Below, piece by piece: positions 32,936 through 45,023 of a stretch of DNA of 64,000 nucleotides. The notes beneath the pieces were generated by a model, which ran no database searches, was not told the origin of the DNA, and saw only the letters and a program-made list of their open reading frames with translations. The DNA is taken from assembly GCA_020631735.1 (NCBI GenBank), contig CM036188.1, forward strand, positions 10,830,214 through 10,894,213. Direction: 5' to 3'. The stretch's first letter is position 1. Each line of letters begins with the position of its first letter. The stretch is from Saccharum officinarum (taxonomy: Eukaryota; Streptophyta; Magnoliopsida; Poales; Poaceae). The position numbers and the translations under genes were made by a program.

Positions 32936-33729
32936 TATATTTTATTCAAATACAAATGTCAATACTATTTATACAGATCTAATCAAATTTAAAATTGATC
33001 AAATACTCGAAAATAAGATGTCCACATTTTTTAGGGAGCGTGTATATATGTATTTGCAGAGGATGCATGGACAACTGGACATGATGGACGCATGCGACGA
33101 CGCAATTGGGCGCATGAAAAGGGGCATTCAAACTGTTGTTCTGGTAGATCCAGCATCCATCCAGTGATGATATGATATGATTGATCAATCCATACACACC
33201 CAGGGGTGCTTAGTAGGTGAGCTAGTTATTGTGCTGCCGCGTCATCTACCCTCCCTCTTGCCGTGTTGCTCGTGCTGTGCCTGCTCCGATCCCGTTCAGT
33301 CAGGTAGAAAAGCAGCCGCGCAAATTAAAAGGCCATCCATGACTCACCCTAGCAGCCTAGCTCATGCCAGTGTTACAAATAGGCTACTACTTTCTCCATC
33401 CCAGTGTTTCTCCTGCCAAAAAACAAAAAGACAGCTAAACAGGTGCGACCTAAAGCAGTTTTTTTTCAAAAATAGTTATTTTCGTGTAATATAATTTCTA
33501 CAGTACTTTGGATGCTGCTTTTGGTTTTCTTTTTTCCAAATGGGTGGAAACAGAGAGATATTTAATAAATTTTTAATGTAGATAAAAGAGAAGGGATATG
33601 TTTCATAGTTGTTTCAACCAGACATATTATAGCTTTTTCACACAAAAAATAGCTCACAACAGCTTTTCCATAGCTCATATCTCAATCACAACAATTTTCC
33701 CACAGCTCACAGTCGAACTAAACATACCC
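32936..33729. other. Intergenic sequence with worn MITE remains
   Basis: No gene is seen. About 33590-33730 has repeated ATAGCTCA(T/C)A and CCACAGCTCACAG words followed by ACTAAACATACCCT, which looks like one end of an old MITE. Confidence 0.35.
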
Positions 33730-33850
33730 TAAAATGTAAGTTGTTCTAATTTTTTTTTCTAAATATATGGTTTTTACTATATACCTAAACATAATGTAAG
33801 ATCTAGATATGTAGCACAACAACTTACAATTTGAAAAATGAAGGGAGTAG
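33730..33850. mobile_element. Stowaway-like MITE
   Basis: CTAAAATGTAAGTTGTTCTA on the left is mirrored by CAACTTACAATTTGAAAAAT and GAAGGGAGTAG on the right, the Stowaway terminal pattern, with a short inverted interior. About 120 bp; the left terminal bases are missing. Confidence 0.6.
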
Positions 33851-34530
33851 TATTTTCTTAAATGCTAAAGGAATAATCATCTATGAGTCAAATAGAATAA
33901 ACGGTTAATTAAACATAAATGATAGATCATAGTGTAGCATTTAAGTATAGTATTTCAATAGGCTAAACGACCGTTTAGATTACCAGTGGAGCCTCATGTG
34001 CCCCTCATACATGGTGGCCATTCTCGAGTCTAGACTTGTGATCCATGCTTGCTTAGTAGTGGCCATTCTAGAGTCTAGACTTGTGATATCCATGCGTGGG
34101 TTTGATTTTGTTGAGGGTATGCTTGGATACAAAGAATAAAATTAAGTCACATAAAGTTTATTAGTCCTAAGCCGTCCAAACATAAACTAATTGAGTCTAT
34201 ACCTTAACTAATAATCAGTTCACTAGTTGGCAGAGGGGGCCTAATGTGGACTAAAAGGTGCAACCGGAGGAAAAATAACCAAGATACCGGCCCCCTACCC
34301 TATATCCCTCTGCATAAGGTTATCTTGTTCCCCTCTTGCATCGCTTTCTTGGTCTCTCCACCTGCCACTTGTCATTGCCGCCTTTAGGATCCCCGGCTCT
34401 GGCTTCCATCCTCCTCTGTTGCCGCCACCGCCATTTGGAGTTTCAAAGATGAAGTGGAGGATTTTGTTGGACTTATCTAGTCATCCAATAATGCAAAAGA
34501 AAGCAAGGTAATATACTTGCATACATGGCC
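33851..34530. other. Intergenic sequence left of the CACTA element
   Basis: No gene is supported. A 34-base stretch (GTGGCCATTCT...TAGACTTGTGAT) occurs twice in tandem at about 34013-34048 and 34061-34096. MITE-like termini (GTATGCTTGGATAC and GTCCAAACATA) appear at about 34117-34195. Confidence 0.35.
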
Positions 34531-34549
34531 CACTACCATAATCGACTTC

Positions 34550-34950
34550 TTTGCCGACGGTCAAATGCCGTCGGCAAAGGCGTTTTCGCCGTCGGCAAAG
34601 GCTTTGCCGATGGTTTTCCACGTGGCCGTCGGCAAAGCGCCGTCGGCAAAGACATCTTTGCCGACGGCCACGTGTCAGGCCGTCGGCAAAGCTTTGCCGA
34701 TGGCTGCGCCAGCCGTCGGCGAAGAGGCCGACAGCCGTCACGGTGATGGATGTCTTTGTTGACGGCTGACGGGGCGGCCATCGGTAAAGATTTTTTTTTT
34801 GTATTTCTTTGCCGACGGTTTTTAAAAATACCATTGGCAAAGAATTTCTTTATTTTTAATTTTTTTGCACAAAAATGTATTTGCCGACGGTCGGCCGTCG
34901 GCAAAGTTATGGTCACTTTGCCGACGACCGCCTCAGCCATCGGCAAAGCT
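34550..34950. repeat. CACTA 3' subterminal TTTGCCGACGGC repeats
   Basis: About a dozen copies of TTTGCCGACGGC or its complement GCCGTCGGCAAAG with few mismatches, alternating in orientation, within 400 bases of the left end. Such motifs bind the TNPA-type protein in related elements. Confidence 0.85.
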
Positions 34951-35195
34951 AGGAGTTTCTAGAAAAATTTCCCAGAGCTAGGAATTTTTTTCTTTTTTTT
35001 ATGTTTCCTGCATTCTCAGCACGATATATTCACATATATTGAACATTTCATCACATGATTCACACAATATCACAAATGGACCGCATTTCAGCAACAAATG
35101 CAGTTTCAACATGAATCCATTCACAACGTGCTCAAATCCATCCATACATGTCCAACATACACAAAAACATGTCCAACATCAACATCGACGACCAT

Positions 35196-37556
35196 CTAGC
35201 TCTGTGTGTCATCCCCAGGTGTCCTAGAGCCCCCACCTTGCTCAAACTGATCCTAACCCGACTGTGAGTACGTACCGTAGTGCCACATGTACGGCGGCGC
35301 AGGGCCTCTTGGCGGCCCCGAGTACCCCTGCTGCGTCGGCTCCCCTGGCCACGAGGAGTACCCCTGATGCGACGTTGGAGGATGCCACATGAAGGGCTAT
35401 GTGGGGAAGGTCGAGTACGCTGGATAGCCCTGCGGTGGTGAAGGACGCAGTGGAGGGCTAGCATTTGGAGTCGGGTTTGAACCCACCGACGGTGACTGCA
35501 CAAAGGCCAAGTTATGTGATTAGTACCCCGTGTATGGCCGCACAAGTTAAATCGACAGGCAATATACTCACCGGAATTGGTCCCGGAGCATGCACTAGAA
35601 TAGGAACTGGAACTGGTGGTGGAGCGAAGATCGAGGGAGGAGGCTCCTGCGACCCCGGCATCTGGGACCGGAAGTAGTCGACGGTTTCCACGTGCACTTG
35701 CTGGTAGTGCTGCGAAAGTGCTGCTAGGTTCTGGTCATAGACCCTTGCCTGGGCCTCCTGGTTGGCCAGCAGCTGTGCGACCGTGGCCTGCAATATTACA
35801 CCCGCAAGGTTGATGATATATGTGTAGGCAAGGTACATCATGTGTGAAACGAGTGAATGACGAATGAAACTGCACTTACCTAAAGTGTCGCCATCTACTA
35901 CGCACTGCTCTGCTGCCGCGGCGCTATGGGGATCTGCGATCCGCCCGCCTCCGCGTCGGCTCTTCGGATCTCGCTCAGTGTCAGAGCCTCGTCGATGACG
36001 TTGCCGAACAAGGCTAACCGGCCGTGCTGCTTCCCTCCTATCCTCATAACGAGCTCAGGGTCCAGGAGGCGGTGGTGGGGTCAAAGTCAGGCCCATGGCG
36101 CACGCGAGCTGCGGCGGTGTACTGGGCAAGCTTCTCATAGATGTTCGGGTTGGTGTAGGCCTCTGGCCCTTCCACCGGGTCATAGACGTTGGATGGGTCT
36201 TTTGCTCTGCCCTTGTGAGCAAGGGCGTACCCCATGTACTCGTTGATGTCTTGCCCCGGATGCGCCTCCATCTGTGAGGATAACACAAATCTGGTTACAA
36301 GTAGTGACAATTGAGAGGTATAATAAATAAACCAACAGAAGCATACCCATTTTTCCATGTACACCGGGAGGCACACGTTCCCTTGTTTGTGTGCTACCGA
36401 AGGATTCGCCAGGCGGCGCTCCCGACGTTCTCTGCGTGCCTCGTACGCCTCATCCATCGTCCACGCACGCACCATTTGCTCCTAGTAGTCCTCTTTGGTG
36501 CCCAACCAGCCTAGACACACCTGCATGACATCCAAGCATTCAATATTTTTGAAGATGAATTGAATGTGTCACGTAAGGAATCGGTGAGGTCGGTCTCCCT
36601 GTTCAGTATGCGCTGCCTAACCGTCGGCTTCTTTATGGTCTGGCCAAGCTTATTGGCGTAGTAGTCGATGAAGGCCTGGAGATGCGCCTCATAGTATAAG
36701 TCCTTGAGACGGTCTTTGCAGACCGCCTCCTGCTACTTGTCCTTCCGTGCGTCGGTCACACCCTCGTCACACCTGAAGTACAACTGCACATAGACATCAC
36801 ACATCATTTCATTGTTTGAAGAAAGTCCAACGAATGCGTAGTATCATAGACTCACCTAGAACTCCCTCTTGATCTTCTCAGCCAGGACTTCGCCATCTGC
36901 ATCCTAGACCTCGTAGAAGTTTTTCCATTTGTATGGCACGCAGCCATTCACCAAGCCAGGGTGGTGCTCTCGAATCAGCAGGCCCTGGGTGCCATTTGGA
37001 TGGCGTGCACCGGCCTTTGGAGGCAACACCACCCAGCCCCTGCACGAGTCATTAAGATCAGTTGTTAATATGTAGTTTGAATGTGAACATGTTATATGTA
37101 TGAACTAGTGGAATACACAATGGTTACTTACTTCGCGCCCATGGGTCGAATCACCGAGCGTCTGTCGGGGAGCGGCACGTCGTGCAGCAACGAGGGCCCG
37201 CGCTAGTAGGGCTTATCCACAGCTGAGGAGCTTGAGGTGCCTGGTGTGTGCTCGTCGCCCCCATCATCGCCGCAGTGGTCGTCATCATCATCATCGTCGC
37301 CGCAGTCACCGTGGTCGTCGCCGCCGCCGTCACCGTCAACATCGTCGTCACCGGTCGTCGTGGCCGTCGCCCCCGGGAACAGCCTCCTCAATGACCTGCG
37401 AAGGGGCCTCCCACCCGTACTGGTCAACAGGTCCACGTCAAACAGCTCCTCGTCGTCGAGGGCGGCGGCCTCAGGGTCTCTCTGGTACACCGATTTGACC
37501 CTCGTTCGCCTCGGTCGACTCCCGCCCGGCATTTTGTCGAGTGCCTGTAATGACAA
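35196..37556 (-). pseudogene. CACTA second gene, Transposase_24 type (TNPA-like), multi-exon and broken
   Basis: Minus-strand exon-like blocks, in order: 37203-37556 (start MSLQALDKMPGGS, basic then strongly Asp-rich), about 36870-37060 (GWVVLPPKAGARHPNG, LVNGCVPYKWKNF), about 36570-36780 (LYFRCDEGVTDARKDK, LGQTIKKPTVRQRIL), 36044-36475 (WTMDEAYEARRERRERRLAN, then GQDINEYMGYALAHKGRAK), and 35512-35841 (Gln-rich, coiled-coil-like, then Pro-rich). The end is probably DDTQS followed by TAG at 35196-35198. The middle blocks match the plant Transposase_24 family, the DNA-binding partner protein of CACTA elements that recognises subterminal repeats. Stops interrupt several blocks (for example after KNFYEV). 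Intron borders were not all resolved. Confidence 0.7.
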
Positions 37557-37568
37557 AGATTAAAACAA

Positions 37569-40500
37569 TTAGTAACAATAAAAGGCAAGTACTTGTAAAT
37601 AAACATAATTGCAAGGTAATAGAAATAACAACATAGTATTACATGTATTAGAAATCATCTCCGCAAACGGCAATATGACTGGTGTGGACTCGTCATCACT
37701 ACTTTCGTCATCACTATCAATATTGTCGAGCTCTCCATCGTCATCATCATCTCCGTCGTCATCATCGTCATCAGGCTCTACATCGTCCTCAACAAGTCTA
37801 TTGCGCTTCATCTCCCACTCCTTAAGGATTCGTAAGTCCTCAGCATTGTGCACCTCATCACCCTCATCCTCATTGATGTCGTTGTTTACTTCCATACCCA
37901 TCAGTGAAAGCATGTCTATCTCCAAACTACCTTCTAGCCCATCAGCTTGATAGAACTCATCTGTCATTGGGTAAAAGTTGTAATCATCATCATTTGGGAC
38001 AGCCGCTTTACCGTGCGGCGATACCAATTGCACAAGGCTCCAACCCGCAAGATTCTCATTTTTTTGGCACGCCCATGGGAGGTAATAAACTTGTGTCGCA
38101 TCTCGGTTAGCCACAATATAGACATCGTCTCCTTCATATTTCGAATCATGTCGAATTTCCACTTGCCCAATCTTTAGGTCCTTTTTCGTGACTTCAGGAT
38201 CAAACCAGTGGCATTTGAATACCACTGGCTTACATCCTAGGTCTTTGCCAAAGTTAAGCTCAAATATCTCTTCGACTATGTCGTAATAGTCCTTCCCATC
38301 CGAGCCGAGCGTATGAACTCTGCTGCACGTGGTTTTTAGGTTGCCCTGTTTTGCTTCGGAGCCTCTCGTGCGAAAGCGATAGCCATTCACATCATAAACA
38401 TTGACCACCATTCTCAATTCATCACTCATTTCCACATCAGAAAAGGCCTGCAAGGTTAGGACAGGTAGATCGTTACATTACTCGCTCCTAGGAGTGAAGT
38501 GGAATCTCTAAGTCGGAACGAGGTTAGTTGGATGGTACCTTGCTACCGAACCAAGTGACGAATCCTTTTCTAAGAAGATGGTCTTCTTCTTCCACGGTAG
38601 GATCTGTACTGCCTGTCCAGTTTTCATCAATATATTCCCTAGAAAAAACAATACACAAGGGGTCGGATCGATAGGTCAAGGATAGTAGCGTATGTAACAA
38701 GCTCATCGAGAACGTACTTCTGATAAGGAATGCATTCGTCAAGGTTCAACAACAAGTATATCATGATAGTGTGCCACTCATCATGCTGCAAGTACTTGTT
38801 AGTCCCTGCGCCTCCGCTTCTGAGATCCCCTCTGAAGAGGCTAAGGTTCGATGAATTCTCGTCGATGTTGTAACGAGGGGTTGGATCGCCGGGTCTGTGA
38901 AGTTTCTCAGTATAGTACGCGGTCGTGAATGTAGACACCTCCTCCAGAATGAATGCCTCTGCCACGGAAGCCTCAATTTTGGCTTTATTTCTACACTTTT
39001 TCCGAAGAAGCTTTAGACACCTCTCGATTGGATAGCACCAACGGTGCTGCACGGGCCCCCCAACTGTGCCTCGCGTGGTAGGTGCAAAATGAGATGTTGC
39101 ATGGATAGGAAGAAGCCGGGTGGAAATATCATCTCCAACTTGCAGAGCAACAGAGGTGCAACCTTCTCTAGATTAACACAAACATCCCGAGATAACTCCT
39201 TCACACAAAGCTATCGGAAGAACAAGCTCAACTCTACCAGTACGTGCCACACTGGCTCGGGGTGGTGTCCCCGTGTCATCGCAGGAAGGATCCGCTCAAT
39301 CCATATGTGGAAGTCATGACTCTTCATCCCTAAGACTTTCATAGTCTGCAAGTTCACTCCCCTACTCAGATTTGCCGCATACCCATCAGGGAACTTTAAC
39401 ATCTTCATCCACTGCAGTACTTCCTTCATATATTCCCTCTTTAGGACGTAATCGGCCGGCCCCTTTTTCCATCTCTTGCCATCGGCAGGGGTCTTCATCA
39501 CTAGCTTTGGTCTATCGCAAATCATTTCAATGTCTAGTCTAGCCTTAACGTTGTCCTTTGACTTCTTGCCAATGTCCATGAGTGTTGCCCAGAGTGCCTT
39601 GGCTACATTTTTTTCTGTGTGCATTACATCGATGTTGTGTGGAAGGAGGTCCTTATAGTAGGGGAGTCTAGTCAAGCCCGATATATGAGTCCACATGTGG
39701 TGGGTACCATATCCTCTAAAACCACCCTTATCTTTATCAATTGGGAGAGCCTCTATCTGCACAAGGATGTCGGCAGGGCTCTTCTCCCGAGGGATGGGGT
39801 CATGTACTTGAACACCTTTCATGAAGTGCTTTTCATCTAGCCTCAATTCGTGGTCCTCAGGCAGGAATTGACGATGCTTATCAAAAGAAGAGTACTTGCC
39901 ACCCTTCTTCAGCCAGGTGAACATCACATCCTCCTTGCATGTTGGGCAAGGGAACTTCCCGTGAACACACCGCGCGCTGAATAAGCCATGTGCCAGGAAG
40001 TCATGCATTGAGTACTGGTACCACACATGCATTGTGAAGTTCGTCTTTGTAGCTCGGTCGTACGTCCGTACGCCCTCTTCCCAAGCACGTTGCAATTCAT
40101 CCCACACTGGCTGCATGAACACACCCATATTGTTGCCCGGGTGTCCAGGTATTATCAGTGTCAAGAACACGTTCCTGGGTTCGAAAATGACACCGGGGGG
40201 GGGGAGATTGAGGGGGATCATGAACATGGGCCAACAAGTGTACGGGGCCGCCATCATTCCAAACGGGTTGAACCCATCTGTTGCCATCGCTACCCGTACA
40301 TTCCGAGCCTCCGCAGCCTTCTCAGGATTCATCTCATCGAAGTGCTTCCATGCATCACCATCCGCCGGGTGTTGCATCTTGTCACTATATCGTTTCCCCT
40401 TCTTGTGCCACGTCATTCGTTTCGCGGACTCCTCTGTCATGTATAGCCGCTGGATCCTCGATGTGACAGGAAGGTGCCGTATGACCAACTCGGGGATCTT

Positions 40501-41226
40501 GGACTGTTTCTTGCTGCCATCACTGCATTCTATCTCCACATACCTAGAGGCTTTGCACTTTGGACAGTGTGTTGCTGTCTCGTGGTCGCCCCTAAACAGG
40601 AAGCACCCGTTCTTACAAGCATGAATCGCTTCGTACGGCATCTTGAGTGCATGAAGGAGCTTCTATGACTCATACTTGTTCTTCGATAGGCTGTGACCCT
40701 TCGGAAGCAATTGGCCAACTGTTGCCAACACGAGATTAAAACCGTCTCGACTAATGCCCAGCAACGACTTCAACGCTATTAGGCGTGAAATGACATCCAG
40801 TTACGACATCGTAGTGTTCTCGTGAAGGGGCTGCTTTATCGCCTCCAACATGGCGTAGTATGCCTGTGCGGTCTCCTCTGGATCTTCTTCGGCCACCTCC
40901 ATTACTAGGTGTGCGTCTACCATCATGTCTGCCATCCCGGCATCTGCATCAAACTCCTCGAGTTGGTGTCTCACCTCCTCCTCACTGACACGATGGCGTT
41001 CGCCATGGTAGATCCAGTGGGTATAGTTCAGAACGTACCCGTTCACGAAAATATCTTTATACATCTGCTGGTGGTCTTTCCTTTTCTTGTTCTTACACTT
41101 AGTGCAGGGACACGACATCCGAAGAAATCCGTTAGAAAATGCTACTTCTAGGAAGTTCTTCGTCCCCAAAACCCATTCCGGACTCTTACTTTTGAAGCCC
41201 GTGTACATCCACTCACGGTCAGCCAT
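37569..41226 (-). pseudogene. CACTA transposase, tnp2 type (TNPD-like), broken
   Basis: The catalytic transposase of the element, read from 41226 leftwards. 40801-41226: transposase-associated N-terminal domain (MADREWMYTG, then MSCPCTKCKN with its Cys pairs, and THWIYHGE). 39211-40641: tnp2 core with MPYEAIHACKNGCFLFRGDH, CPKCKASRY, ATDGFNPFGM, PGVIFEPRNVFLTLIIPGHP, FPCPTCKEDV, and the conserved HNIDVMHTEKNV. 38639-39204: DUF4218-like segment with MQHLILHLPREAQLGGP. 37569-38453: DUF4216-like segment with VVFKCHWFDP and an Asp-rich C-terminus. Stops at 40801-40803, 40663-40665 and 39211-39213 read as CAA/CAG-to-stop changes because the same frame continues beyond each. A frameshift near 39050 separates LGGP from QHRWCYPIERCL. 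The family is certain; the copy is inactive. Confidence 0.88.
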
Positions 41227-42047
41227 CCTCTGTCATGCTCCAATGTAAGCGAGTAATAAAAGCACCATCTCCATCTACAAAGGGGTTCCTACCATCTAAT
41301 AGGTGAAGGATAGGTCCTAATCCCTCCTGAGGATGCGTAGATGAGGTTAGCTTCCATGCTCTGCTCCCGTCAGAGACAGAATTTCGGCAGCACCTCCCCG
41401 CTGCTCTCCCGATACACGTCCCGAAAGGGAGAGTGTGTATCCGGAGAACAACAGGAAAGTGCTACCGAAACTCCGACACGTACGGGGGCGGAACATGGAA
41501 GCTAACCCATCTACGCATCCTAGGGCTGTCCAAAAAACGGGGACAATCCAAAAGATATACCGTCACAGATATGCACTGATCCGCATACCAACGACCGCGT
41601 ATCCCTTTCGGACGGGATACGCCTAACTCGGTTACGCGACCTAAGTATGACAACGATAAGGAAGAGAGGTGATTTATACCTAGGGTGGCGGTGAAGATAG
41701 GCTAGCGGCGCAGTGGCGAGTCGGTGCAGTGGCCAGGCGGCGCTATGCTGAGGTGCTCAGAGTCCCCTCGAACAGGTCCTGCTTTGCAAAACAAGAAAAA
41801 CAACACTATAAGTAGAAAATTTCGGTAGAACCTCCCCTGCACAGGGAGGTTTCCAAAACCTGCAAAAAAAGAAGCCGGCTCGATGGTCGACAGCACATAT
41901 ACGACACGAAGGCCACACATCCACATTTCCGGCACGAAAGCCGTCAACGACACGTACGACACGAAGGCCGACAACCCTAGGGCTTTACCTTCTTCTCCAC
42001 CGAGAGACTGGGACACCGACCGAGGGACGTGAACGGCGGTCGAGAAT

Positions 42048-42265
42048 CCTCCCCCTTCTTTCTTCCTCCTCCCTTCTCCTTCTCCTTCCTCCTTCTCCTT
42101 CTCCTTCCTCCTTCTCCTTCTCCTTCCTCCTTTCTTCTCCTTCTTCCTCCTTCCTTCCCCTTCTCCTTCTCCTTCTCTTCCTCCTTCTTCTCCTCCTCCT
42201 CCTCCTCCTTTTCTTCTTCTTCTTCTTCCCCCCTTCTTCTTCCCTTCCCTTCCCTCCCCTTCCTC
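42048..42265. repeat. CTT/CTC pyrimidine-rich simple repeat
   Basis: About 220 bases of almost pure C/T on the plus strand (CTTCTC and TCCTCC units) inside the CACTA 5' region. The Ser/Phe- and Glu/Lys-rich open frames over it are low-complexity artefacts. Confidence 0.9.
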
Positions 42266-42479
42266 CTACTTCTGCTCACCAACAGGGAGCGGGCGGCGGC
42301 GGGGCTAGCCGGTGGGGCGGCGCGCGCGCGGGCGGGCGGCGCAACACGCGGGAGGCGGAGGCGGGCCGGGAGGCGGCGGATCTGGCGGGGCGGCGGCGAC
42401 AGCAGGTGGGCGCGGGCCAGTTCTAGGGTTGGGGACGGGGTTGGGCCGGCTGGCCGTTTTGTTATTTTTTAAAAAAAAA

Positions 42480-43445
42480 CACTCCTTTGCCGACGGCGGG
42501 GCCAGGTGGCCGTCGGCAAAGGCCTGCCACGTGGCCACCTCAGAGCCGGCTAGGGCAACGGTCTTTACCGACAGCCACATGGCGCGGTCGTCGACAAAGA
42601 TTTTTTTTGTTTTTTTCATCCAAAATTTTTCGACATGTGATCACATGTGGAGATGTCAGAGTTTTCAATATCCGACGTCGTAACTTGCTCCAAACATTTT
42701 CAAATTTTTACCATAGCCTCCACATGTGATGACAACACAACTCATCAGGTTTCGTCAAATTCGGACTTCGTTTGGATTTTATATAATTCGAAAACACTTT
42801 TTGCGCACGTAACTACTCATGTTACGACACCAACATGGTCGTAATTTCATGCGAGGTCCTAGATACGGCCTCAACATACTCCGAACATCATGAATACTAT
42901 TTTTTGAATTAGCAAATTCCATTATTTCATGTACCTGCTGTTCAACTTTAGAGTTGTCGAAAAAATTCAAAGAAACAAAAAAACCAAATATAGCAAAAAA
43001 AGTCAAAATTGTCCCAAATTTTAAAGTTGGGATGTATCTGGTGTAGGAATGCACCAAGAAAAAAGTGGGATGAAAAAAACAAAAAAAAATTTACCCTTTG
43101 CCGAGGGCCAGAAAAGACCCTCGGAAAGGTCCTTTGCCGACTGCCTAGCCAATCGGCCATCGACAAAGGATTGCATCTTTGCCGACGGCCAGACAGCAAG
43201 GCCATCGACAAAGGGGACGTCGTGGGCTGTCGTTAGCCCCGACCCTCTTTATCGATGACCCTTATTTACCGAGGGCCTGGCCGTCGGCAAAGAAGATCCT
43301 TTGCCGACGGCCCGGCCGTCGGCAAAGAGGTTCTTCACCGACGGTGCTTCTTCGCCGACGGCTTGGTCGTCGGCAAAGAGGTTCTTTGCCGACGGCTTGC
43401 TTTTACGACCGTCGGCAAAATAAAATGTCGTCGGCAAAGTCTGTT
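42480..43445. repeat. CACTA 5' subterminal TTTGCCGACGGC repeats
   Basis: Two clusters of the 12-base motif in both orientations: a short one at 42485-42600 and a dense one at 43095-43445 (at least twelve copies), separated by about 500 bases of AT-rich sequence. Confidence 0.85.
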
Positions 43446-43460
43446 TTTCCGGTAGTGGCC

Positions 43461-43904
43461 CTGCATAACTCTATTTGAGAAAGTGCAAAGGCCGATGCAG
43501 ACTTTGACACATGTGATCGATCTTAATGAAAACTACATGCCATTATCAGAGTCATCTACGTCTCAATGAAGTGGTGGAAACGATGCCCATTTAGGAGATG
43601 ATGATCAAGATACGAATGATTTTCGTGATAATATAGCTAACACTTTGGTTGCTAGGCGAGATTGATGAAAGATCGATATAGTGGTACTGGTTTTGACAAA
43701 TAAGTATTTTTTGATTGGATAATTGTGTTTTTATAGATTTTGATTTGACTATATATTTTCTACTTTTATTTATGCACTTTCACATTAATTTTTATTCACA
43801 TCCTGCACGGTCAAACAAACAGCGTATCCCAAATGTGCCTACCTGCAAACACCAGATTGACGTCCAGACCCAGGGGTCTTATTAAGAGTATATTTTCAAT
43901 ATGG
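43461..43904. other. Unassigned sequence between two CACTA-type repeats
   Basis: The plus strand at about 43496-43666 stays open apart from one stop, with an acidic stretch (DDDQDTNDFRDNIANTL). That ending resembles plant transposase-derived proteins, but there is too little to assign. No complete gene. Confidence 0.3.
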
Positions 43905-44375
43905 ATACAACGAGTTTGCCGTGTGCCAGGGGCACTCGGCAAAGCCCAATAAGCACTCGGCATACGGCACTCACCTAAAAAACTACCGGCAAAGCCAGCT
44001 GTGCCGAGTGTTTTTTTCGGGCACTCGGCAGAGCTTTGCCGTGTGTCAGATGGCTCTCGGCAAAAAAAAAGCAGCCGTGACGGGCGACGAAACAGTAACG
44101 GAGCGTTTGCCGAGTGCCTAACAATTGACACTCGGCAAACTTTTTTAAATTTTTTTAATAAATATGTTTTGCCAAGTGCCTTGCTGACCTACACTCGACA
44201 TACTTTCAAATGTTGCCGTGTGCCTAATCTTGAGCACTCGGCGTAGTTTTTTTTTAAAGTTAGGTTTGCTGTGTGTCTCATCTACTGGCACTCGGCAAAT
44301 CCCAGTCTTTGCCGAGTGCCATGGTATGTGCACACGTCAAAGTCCCAGGCACTCGGCTTATTAGCCGTTTCCAGT
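43905..44375. repeat. Second CACTA-like subterminal repeat cluster (TTTGCCGAGTGCC)
   Basis: At least ten copies of TTTGCCGAGTGCC/GGCACTCGGCAAA in both orientations over 470 bases. The motif is related to, but distinct from, TTTGCCGACGGC of the neighbouring element, so this is another CACTA family. No CACTA termini or coding sequence are visible: an end fragment or small deletion derivative. Confidence 0.75.
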
Positions 44376-45023
44376 AAAATTTTACTACCTACTACTAGTC
44401 TAGCTATATATGTATATATAAACAATATAGGATTAATTTCTCTCTCTCTCTCTATATATATAGTCACTGTAGGTTTGAGTTCCTAACATTTATATTAGTG
44501 AACTAATAAATAGTGCTAGACCATCTAAATATAGCCACTGTATGTCATAATAAGCCGCCTTTTTATCAACTGCTCACATGTGCCGTGCCGCCACTTGTGA
44601 CTTTGCGTGTGAGATCCCACGTCGCCCTACCCTCTCTCCATGGCAAAAGAGATAATCAGCTTTCCTCCAGATGTGGCTTCTGCATGCTTGCAAACAGAAG
44701 AGGCTATATCTACTTCCTCCTCGGTGCCTTTTTTAAGAAACGCAGTTTCTGGCCAATCTACCAAACAGACAGGGCCTCTAAGTCGTGTCTTAGACACCCA
44801 AACAACATGATAACATGCATGATACTTTGCTTTGGAGAGATGTCTAATTTCTCTGCAAATCTATTTATGGATCTTGAACCGATGACAGTCTGAAATAAAC
44901 CACCTAGCAAAACGAGATTATGCATCGGGACTAGCTAGCCTGCCTAATCTACTAGTCTACGTGACAGTAATAATCAAAGAACACGAGGAGCTAGCTGAGG
45001 AAAAATATAAAAATAAAAAAGCT
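44376..45023. other. Downstream flank of the S28 peptidase gene
   Basis: No gene is recognised. A short (TC)n(TA)n microsatellite lies at about 44439-44462. The part next to 45023 will include the 3' UTR of the peptidase gene. Confidence 0.4.

Larger units (their letters stand above)
34528..43460 (-). mobile_element. CACTA (En/Spm) DNA transposon, 8.9 kb, full length
   Basis: The ends at 34531 (CACTACCATAATCGAC) and 43457 (CACTACCGGAAAAACAGAC, minus strand) are inverted CACTACC termini. GCC flanks both sides (34528-34530 and 43458-43460), the 3-bp target duplication of CACTA elements. Both subterminal regions carry arrays of TTTGCCGACGGC in both orientations. Both expected genes are on the minus strand, so the right end is the 5' side. 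Both genes are damaged, so the element is no longer autonomous. Boundaries and genes are directly seen. Confidence 0.93.

Noticed and set aside
34481..34962. Several 70-137-residue open frames near the CACTA left end
   Set aside because: They are translations of alternating TTTGCCGACGGC subterminal repeats in both orientations.
41977..42472. Glu/Lys-rich (minus) or Ser/Phe-rich (plus) proteins at the CACTA 5' side
   Set aside because: They are translations of a CTT/CTC simple repeat.
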